Source of the DNA: an uncultured Pelagibacteraceae bacterium
Lineage (GTDB): Bacteria > Pseudomonadota > Alphaproteobacteria > Pelagibacterales > Pelagibacteraceae
Assembly: GCA_902611405.1 (NCBI GenBank)
Contig: CACLZL010000002.1
Location: 78,226-142,225, forward strand
DNA: 64,000 nucleotides
Reading direction: 5' to 3'
In this document: one piece after another, positions 57,855 through 64,000 of the stretch
How the letters are laid out: every line of letters starts with the position of its first letter
How positions within the stretch are numbered: position 1 is the stretch's first letter
Made by a program: the position numbers and the translations under genes
Notes under the pieces: model-generated
What the model saw: the letters and a program-made list of their open reading frames with translations, nothing else
Database searches by the model: none
Told to the model about the DNA's origin: nothing

Positions 57855-59618
57855 TTAATTAAACTTAAAATTCATTATATTAGAACTTCCAGAAATAGCA
57901 GATTTGTAATGGTACTCAGCTCTAGGCAATACCTTATCAAAATAAAATTTTGCTGTATTTATTTTATCACTATAAAATTCTTTATTTTTTTCAAAATCAT
58001 TAAAACTTACATCTAAAATTTTGATCCAAGCATAAGCAATTGAAACATATCCCAGACTTCTCAAATAATCATTTGCTGCAGCACTAACATCGTCCTTTTC
58101 GATTTTATGTTTATCCTTAATCCAATCGGTAAACTTAGATAAAATATCTAAATAATAATTTAATTCTTTTGAAAATGTTTTTACTTTTTCATTTTTACTA
58201 TCACATTCAGATTTAATCATATCTAAAAACTTATTAATAACATCGCCATTTTTATTTGATAATTTTCTAAATACTAAATCTGCTGCCTGAACAGAATTTG
58301 TTCCTTCATAGATTGGGGTAATACGATTATCTCTATATAATTGCTCTATTCCTTGGTCTTTAGTGTATCCATATCCACCATGTATTTGCATCGCGTCGTT
58401 CGTAATTTCCATAGCTAAATCTGTAAATAATGACTTAACAACTGGTGTCATCAATGAAACATAATCCAAAGCTTCTTGTTTAATCTTTTCATCAGGATGA
58501 TAAAGACTCACCTCAGTTTGTTGTGATAACCAAAAACATAAAGCTCTTTCTCCTTCAATAATTGACTTCATATTAAGTAAAGATCTTCTAATATCCGCAT
58601 GATCTATTATAAAGTCTGCACCATTTGTGGATTTTGAATTATTTGTTTTTCCTTGCTTTCTCTCTTTTGCATAAGCAAGTGAGTTCTGATACGCAATTTC
58701 AGAAATTCCTAAACCTTGAATGCCTACCACTATTCTCTCAAGGTTCATCATAGTAAACATAGCACTAAGACCTTTATCTTTGTTACCAATCATATAACCA
58801 GTTGCTTCATCAAAATTTAACACACATGTTGCTGAACCCTTTATTCCCATTTTACTCTCTATAGATCCTGTTGAAATTCCATTTCTTTGACCAACACTAC
58901 CATCTTCATTTACAATAAATTTTGGTACTAAAAATAAACTAATTCCTTTAGTGCCCGCAGGAGAGTCCGTTGATCTTGCTAAAACTAAATGAATAATATT
59001 TTCAGTTAAGTCATGATCGCCAGAAGTTATAAAAATCTTTTGACCACTAATTTTATAGGTGTCATCAGATTGTTTGACGGCTTTGGTTTTTAACAAACCT
59101 AAGTCTGTACCACAGACTGGTTCTGTTAAACACATAGTGCCACTCCATTTACCTTCGACGATCTTTGGTAAATATTTATCTTTAATTTCATCTGAAGCAT
59201 GATGATTAATACAATTATAGGCACCAATACTAAGTTCACTATATAATTTAAATGACAAACTGGCTGAAGAAAGCATTTCATCAAAGAACGCGCTTACTGT
59301 TTTTGGCATTCCTTGGCCTCCATATTTGGGGTCACAAGACAATGACGTCCAACCATCTTCAATGTATTTCTGATATGCTTCTTTGTAACCCGGTGGTGTT
59401 CTGACAACACCATTTTCTAAAATTGCTGGATTTTCGTCACCTGCTTTAGCAAGAGGTAAAATTAAATTTTGATTTATTTTAGCTGCTTCTTCTAAAATAT
59501 CTTTAACAAGATCTGCACTCACCTCATTATATTTTTCAAGCTCATTATAATTCTTATTATCTCTTAATTTTTCAAAGAGAAACATCATGTCTTTTACTGG
59601 TGCGGTGTAACTTGGCAT
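57855..59618 (-). CDS. dmdC: Acyl-CoA dehydrogenase, DmdC-like (methylmercaptopropionyl-CoA dehydrogenase)
   Basis: ~590-aa long-type ACAD: 'GTMCLTEPVCGTDLGLLKTKA', 'IHGGYGYTKDQGIEQLYRDNRITPIYEGTNSVQAADLV'. Confidence 0.86.
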   Translation of the reverse strand: MPSYTAPVKDMMFLFEKLRDNKNYNELEKYNEVSADLVKDILEEAAKINQNLILPLAKAGDENPAILENGVVRTPPGYKEAYQKYIEDGWTSLSCDPKYGGQGMPKTVSAFFDEMLSSASLSFKLYSELSIGAYNCINHHASDEIKDKYLPKIVEGKWSGTMCLTEPVCGTDLGLLKTKAVKQSDDTYKISGQKIFITSGDHDLTENIIHLVLARSTDSPAGTKGISLFLVPKFIVNEDGSVGQRNGISTGSIESKMGIKGSATCVLNFDEATGYMIGNKDKGLSAMFTMMNLERIVVGIQGLGISEIAYQNSLAYAKERKQGKTNNSKSTNGADFIIDHADIRRSLLNMKSIIEGERALCFWLSQQTEVSLYHPDEKIKQEALDYVSLMTPVVKSLFTDLAMEITNDAMQIHGGYGYTKDQGIEQLYRDNRITPIYEGTNSVQAADLVFRKLSNKNGDVINKFLDMIKSECDSKNEKVKTFSKELNYYLDILSKFTDWIKDKHKIEKDDVSAAANDYLRSLGYVSIAYAWIKILDVSFNDFEKNKEFYSDKINTAKFYFDKVLPRAEYHYKSAISGSSNIMNFKFN

Positions 59619-59644
59619 ATTTAAAGCTTAGAATAATTCTGATT

Positions 59645-60751
59645 TTATTGCAATTTTGAAATTATCGCATCACCCATTGCTGACGTGGAAGTCTCTTTCA
59701 TACCCTCTGACATTATATCTTTAGTTCTTAACCCATCATTTAAAACATCTTGAACTGCTTTTTCTAAAATATCTGCTTCTTTATCAAGATCTAAAGAATA
59801 TCTTAGTGCCATAGCAAAGCTCAAAATAGAAGCAATTGGATTTGCTATCCCTTTACCAGCTATATCTGGAGCTGACCCGTGTATAGGCTCGTACATCGCT
59901 CTCATCTCACCATCTTTATTTTTTGCGCCTAAAGATGCTGATGGTAAAAGACCTAAAGATCCCGTTAACATTGAAGCTTGGTCTGACAACATATCTCCAA
60001 ACAAATTATCTGTTACAATTACATCAAATTGTTTTGGGTTTCTTAAAAGCTGCATAGCACAATTGTCTGCTAACATATGACTTAATTCTACATCTTTGTA
60101 TTCTTTTTCATGAAGTTCTTGGACTTCTTCTTTCCACAATTGTCCTGCTTCCATCACATTTGATTTTTCACACGAAGTAACCTTGTTTGATCTTTTTCTA
60201 GCTAAATCAAAAGCGATCCTAGCTACTCTAGTAATTTCACTAGTTGTATAAGTGTGTGTATTAATTCCTTTTCTTTCTCCATTTTCAATTGGCTTAATTC
60301 CTCTAGGTTCACCAAAATATATACCACCCGTTAACTCTCTTACTATCATTATATCTAGTCCTGAAACTACTTCTGGCTTTAGGGTTGAAGCATCGACTAA
60401 TTGTTTAAAACAGATTGCAGGCCTTAAGTTAGCAAAAAGCTTTAATTCTTTTCTGAGTTTTAATAATGCTCTTTCTGGTTTTTTGGAAAATTCTAGGTTA
60501 TCCCATGTAGGACCACCAACTGCTCCAAGCATAATTACTTCACTTTCTAGTGCTTTGTAAAAAACCTCATCAGTGATTGGAGTACCGTGTTTATCATAAG
60601 AACAACCGCCAACTAGCTCCTGATCAATTTCAAAATCTAAAGATTTTTTATCATTAAACCAGTTAATAATTTTTTTTACCTCAGCTATTACCTCTGGACC
60701 AATACCATCACCAGGAAGTAAAAGTATTTTTCTTTTTTTTACTTTAATCAT
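59645..60751 (-). CDS. leuB: 3-isopropylmalate dehydrogenase
   Basis: '[17 protein letters not shown]', '[17 protein letters not shown]', '[29 protein letters not shown]'. Confidence 0.97.
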   Translation of the reverse strand: MIKVKKRKILLLPGDGIGPEVIAEVKKIINWFNDKKSLDFEIDQELVGGCSYDKHGTPITDEVFYKALESEVIMLGAVGGPTWDNLEFSKKPERALLKLRKELKLFANLRPAICFKQLVDASTLKPEVVSGLDIMIVRELTGGIYFGEPRGIKPIENGERKGINTHTYTTSEITRVARIAFDLARKRSNKVTSCEKSNVMEAGQLWKEEVQELHEKEYKDVELSHMLADNCAMQLLRNPKQFDVIVTDNLFGDMLSDQASMLTGSLGLLPSASLGAKNKDGEMRAMYEPIHGSAPDIAGKGIANPIASILSFAMALRYSLDLDKEADILEKAVQDVLNDGLRTKDIMSEGMKETSTSAMGDAIISKLQ

Positions 60752-61349
60752 TAAATACCCAAGGCTTTTCGTTTTTTAAATTTGTTTCAAACTTTTCTAT
60801 TTTTTCTGATTTTTTTAGTGATAAAGCGATATCATCAAGCCCTTCTAACAAACATTTTTTCTTAAATGGATCAACTTCAAATTTTAGCTCATTATTTCCA
60901 TAAACTATTTTTTCCTCTTGCAAATCAATAGAAATTTCTTCTTGTCTATTTGCGTATTCAGATAGCTCTTTGATTTTTTCTTCTTCAAGGATTATAGGCA
61001 AAATTCCATTTTTAAAACAATTACTAAAAAAAATATCTGCATAACTTGAACTTATTACACAAGTAATTCCAAAATCTAATAAAGCCCAAGGAGCATGTTC
61101 TCTTGATGAACCACATCCAAAGTTTTTTCCAGCAATTAAAATTTTAGATTGATTAAATGGATCTTTGTTTAACACAAAATCATTTATTTCTTTGCCTTGA
61201 TCATCATATCTCATTTCAAAAAACAAATTTTTTCCAAGACCGGTTCTTTTGATAGTTTTTAAAAACTGTTTTGGAATTATCATATCTGTATCAATATTTA
61301 CAATTGGTAAATAAGCTGGGATACTTTTTAATTTATTAAATTTTTGCAT
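60744..61349 (-). CDS. leuD: 3-isopropylmalate dehydratase small subunit
   Basis: '[17 protein letters not shown]', '[22 protein letters not shown]'. Confidence 0.97.
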   Translation of the reverse strand: MQKFNKLKSIPAYLPIVNIDTDMIIPKQFLKTIKRTGLGKNLFFEMRYDDQGKEINDFVLNKDPFNQSKILIAGKNFGCGSSREHAPWALLDFGITCVISSSYADIFFSNCFKNGILPIILEEEKIKELSEYANRQEEISIDLQEEKIVYGNNELKFEVDPFKKKCLLEGLDDIALSLKKSEKIEKFETNLKNEKPWVFND

Positions 61350-62753
61350 TTAATTTTGATACTTTCTGACATCATCTAAATTACCTGAAATTGCAGCTGC
61401 TGCTGCCATTCCTGGACTAACCAGATGGGTTCTACCACCTCTACCTTGTCTTCCCTCAAAATTTCTATTTGATGTAGAGGCGCATCTTTCTTCTGGCTTT
61501 AATTTATCGGCATTCATCGCTAAACACATAGAGCAACCTGGTTCTCTCCATTCAAACCCTGAGCTAACAAAAATTTTATCTAGTCCTTCTTGCTCTGCTT
61601 GTTCTTTAACTAAGCCTGAGCCTGGAACTACTATAGCATTAACATGCGATGATACTTTTTTATCTTTTACGATTTTTGCTGCTTCTCTCAAATCCTCTAT
61701 TCTGCCATTAGTACAACTACCAATAAATACTTTATCTATTTTTATATCTGTGGCTGCCATGTCAGGTTTTAAACCCATATACTTTAAAGCTCTTTCAATT
61801 GAATTTTTTTTATCTTCATCAGTCTCATTATTTGGATTTGGAACTTTTCCATCAATTGTTATTACATCTTGTGGTGACGTACCCCATGTAATCATCGGTA
61901 AAATTTCATTTGCGTTGAGGCTAATTTCTTTATCAAAACTAGCATCAGAGTCTGTTTTTAAAGTTTCCCAATAGTTCAAAGCTTTATCCCAATTTTCACT
62001 TTTTGGTGACATTGGTTTTCCTTTTAAATATTCAAAAATTTTTTCATCTGGGGCAATTAATCCTGCTCTTGCACCACCTTCAATTGTCATATTGCAAATA
62101 GTCATTCTTTGCTCAACACTTAAAGATCTTATTAAATCTCCAGCATATTCCACAACAGATCCTGTGCCACCTGCTGTACCTATTTTTCCAATTATTTGAA
62201 GTATTACATCTTTAGAAGTAACTCCTAAAGGAAGTTCACCATTAACATTAATTCTAAAATTTTTAGCTTTCTTCTGAACTAGTGTTTGGGTTGCTAAAAC
62301 ATGTTCAACTTCTGAAGTTCCTATTCCAAATGCTAAAGCACCAAATGCACCATGCGTTGCGGTATGACTGTCTCCACAAACAATAACTGTACCTGGTTGA
62401 GTAAAACCTTGTTCAGGTCCTATGATATGAACGATACCTTGCCTCTTATCATCCATACCAAATAACTGAACACCGAATTCTCTACAATTTGCCTCTAAAG
62501 TATCTACTTGAATTTTTGACTCTTCATCTGAAATACCTTTTGATCTGTCAGTTGTTGGAACATTATGATCTGCAACTGCTAAAGTTAAATTTGGGTGTCT
62601 AACTTTTCTATTAGAATTTCTTAATCCTTCAAAAGCTTGGGGGCTTGTCACCTCATGAATTAAATGTCTATCTACAAAAAGTAAAGATGTGCCATCATCT
62701 TGTTGGTCAACTAGATGATCGTTCCAAATTTTATCGTATAATGTTGTAGACAT
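61350..62753 (-). CDS. leuC: 3-isopropylmalate dehydratase large subunit
   Basis: '[22 protein letters not shown]', '[32 protein letters not shown]', '[11 protein letters not shown]', 'CSMCLAMN'. Confidence 0.98.
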   Translation of the reverse strand: MSTTLYDKIWNDHLVDQQDDGTSLLFVDRHLIHEVTSPQAFEGLRNSNRKVRHPNLTLAVADHNVPTTDRSKGISDEESKIQVDTLEANCREFGVQLFGMDDKRQGIVHIIGPEQGFTQPGTVIVCGDSHTATHGAFGALAFGIGTSEVEHVLATQTLVQKKAKNFRINVNGELPLGVTSKDVILQIIGKIGTAGGTGSVVEYAGDLIRSLSVEQRMTICNMTIEGGARAGLIAPDEKIFEYLKGKPMSPKSENWDKALNYWETLKTDSDASFDKEISLNANEILPMITWGTSPQDVITIDGKVPNPNNETDEDKKNSIERALKYMGLKPDMAATDIKIDKVFIGSCTNGRIEDLREAAKIVKDKKVSSHVNAIVVPGSGLVKEQAEQEGLDKIFVSSGFEWREPGCSMCLAMNADKLKPEERCASTSNRNFEGRQGRGGRTHLVSPGMAAAAAISGNLDDVRKYQN

Positions 62754-62764
62754 TGAAAAAAAAA

Positions 62765-63307
62765 TTATTTTTTTTCTGTAGAGCTTTCTGATTTTTGTTC
62801 TTCTTTAGGAGCCTCTGCTGCTGGAGCCGCCTCTTCTTTAGGTACTGCTTCTGCTTTAGGAGCCTCTTCTTTAGTTGCTTCAACTGCAGGAGCTACATTT
62901 TCCTCTGTAACTGTCTCTGGTTTTGCCTCGATATCAATACCAATTTTTTTTCTAATTTTTTCAGCAATCCTTGCTGATTTACCAGTTCTGTCTCTTAGAT
63001 AATAAAGTTTTGCTCTTCTTACTTTACCTGATCTAATAACCTTAATTGAATCAATTAAAGTTCCAAATAAAGGAAAAGTTCTCTCAACACCTTCTCCAAA
63101 TGAAATTTTTCTAACCGTAAAAGATGAGTTTAAGTCTCTGCTTTTTTTAGCAATACATACTCCCTCAAAATATTGAATTCTTTCTTTTTTACCCTCGGTA
63201 ATTCTCACACCAACCTTAACAACATCTCCAGGATAAAATTCTGGAATTTTTTTCTCTGAAAGAATTTTGTTAACGTTATGCTGGTTTATTTCTTCAATTG
63301 TTTTCAT
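62765..63307 (-). CDS. rplS: 50S ribosomal protein L19 with charged C-terminal extension
   Basis: '[33 protein letters not shown]', '[17 protein letters not shown]'. ATG at 63307 (MKTIEEINQ) preferred over the track start at 63322. Confidence 0.95.
   Translation of the reverse strand: MKTIEEINQHNVNKILSEKKIPEFYPGDVVKVGVRITEGKKERIQYFEGVCIAKKSRDLNSSFTVRKISFGEGVERTFPLFGTLIDSIKVIRSGKVRRAKLYYLRDRTGKSARIAEKIRKKIGIDIEAKPETVTEENVAPAVEATKEEAPKAEAVPKEEAAPAAEAPKEEQKSESSTEKK
62768..62932 (-). repeat. Low-complexity Ala/Glu/Pro/Lys-rich coding repeat in the rplS 3' end
   Basis: [55 protein letters not shown]; underlying DNA has degenerate repeats such as 'ctttaggagcctct' occurring twice. Confidence 0.8.
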
Positions 63308-63323
63308 GTTAATATTTATCAAG

Positions 63324-64000
63324 TTAATTCTTCTTATATTTTTCCCATAAATCTGGTCTTCGGTCGCGTGTTATAGCCTCAGATTGAGATAAACGCCAGT
63401 GTTTAATTTTATTATGATCACCTGATAATAGTACGTCTGGCACAGCTTTTTCCTCCCAAATTTGAGGTTTTGTATACTGAGGGTACTCTAGAAGACCATT
63501 TTCAAAGGTTTCATCTAATTTAGAGTTTTCATTTCCTAATACACCTGGCAGCAATCTTAAAATACTATCTATTACTACATATGCTGCTGACTCCCCGCCT
63601 GACAAAACATAATCTCCAATACTAATTTCCTCAATATTTCTTGTTGAAAGTATTCTTTCGTCCACACCTTCAAAATGACCACAAATTAAAGACAGAGATT
63701 TTTCATTAGCTAGCTCTTTTGCTAAATTTTGATCAAATTTTTTTCCTTTTGGCGATAAGTATAAAATTCTCTCACTCTCATTTTTGTTTTCATCTAAAGA
63801 CTTTGCGAGAACATCTGCTTTTAACAACATCCCTGAACCACCCCCATAAGGTGTATCATCTACTGTTTTATGTTTGTCGTCAGCTGCATCTCTTATGTTT
63901 ACAACTTTAAGTTTCCATAAATTATTTGATAAAGCTTTTCCATAAAGTCCTTTAGATAAAGGACCAGGGAAAATCTCTGGATAAAGTGTAAACACTTGAG
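63324..64000 (-). CDS. trmD: tRNA (guanine-N1)-methyltransferase, truncated by window edge
   Basis: '[21 protein letters not shown]', '[18 protein letters not shown]', '[31 protein letters not shown]'. The track start at 63995 is a GTG that is probably an internal Val; the true start is likely outside. Confidence 0.96.
   Translation of the reverse strand, partial: QVFTLYPEIFPGPLSKGLYGKALSNNLWKLKVVNIRDAADDKHKTVDDTPYGGGSGMLLKADVLAKSLDENKNESERILYLSPKGKKFDQNLAKELANEKSLSLICGHFEGVDERILSTRNIEEISIGDYVLSGGESAAYVVIDSILRLLPGVLGNENSKLDETFENGLLEYPQYTKPQIWEEKAVPDVLLSGDHNKIKHWRLSQSEAITRDRRPDLWEKYKKN

Overview
The window is an AT-rich, very compact alphaproteobacterial chromosome segment. Gene content and protein signatures point to the SAR11 / Candidatus Pelagibacter lineage: a class I LysRS, a SAM-II-type leader before metX, a DmdA-type DMSP demethylase cluster, F1 atpHAGDC without F0, and the sdh/suc/mdh block. 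I found about 55 protein-coding genes and no convincing rRNA, tRNA, CRISPR array, prophage or transposon. Main blocks are: tsaE-amgK-murU, ahcY, chvG-chvI and polA; an ODC / deoxyhypusine-synthase-like / agmatinase-like polyamine cluster; pyrD-lysK; trkH; an ampG-like gene with an NlpC/P60 gene; hisC-tyrA divergent from metX-metW-gloB; rplU-rpmA-obgE-proB-proA-nadD-rsfS-ctpA-rppH; and a 31 kb co-directional minus-strand run from trmD-rplS-leuCDB through dmdC-dmdB-hydrolase-dmdA, asd, sdhCDAB, mmsA, mdh, sucCDAB-lpd and priA to atpHAGDC. I see no clearly new multi-gene system. The observations most worth follow-up are: (1) a metX leader in which a SAM-II-like aptamer begins at the predicted transcription start, its pseudoknot strand lies in the loop of a 9-bp A/U hairpin, and a second GCTAAAA copy abuts the start codon; (2) a DMSP demethylation operon with an alpha/beta-hydrolase where DmdD might be expected; (3) a probable deletion scar where hprK-manX-ptsH would lie between chvG and ahcY in other alphaproteobacteria; (4) a polyamine cluster containing a DHS-like enzyme; (5) several cell-wall recycling genes kept in a streamlined genome; and (6) overlap of all five convergent gene pairs in the window.
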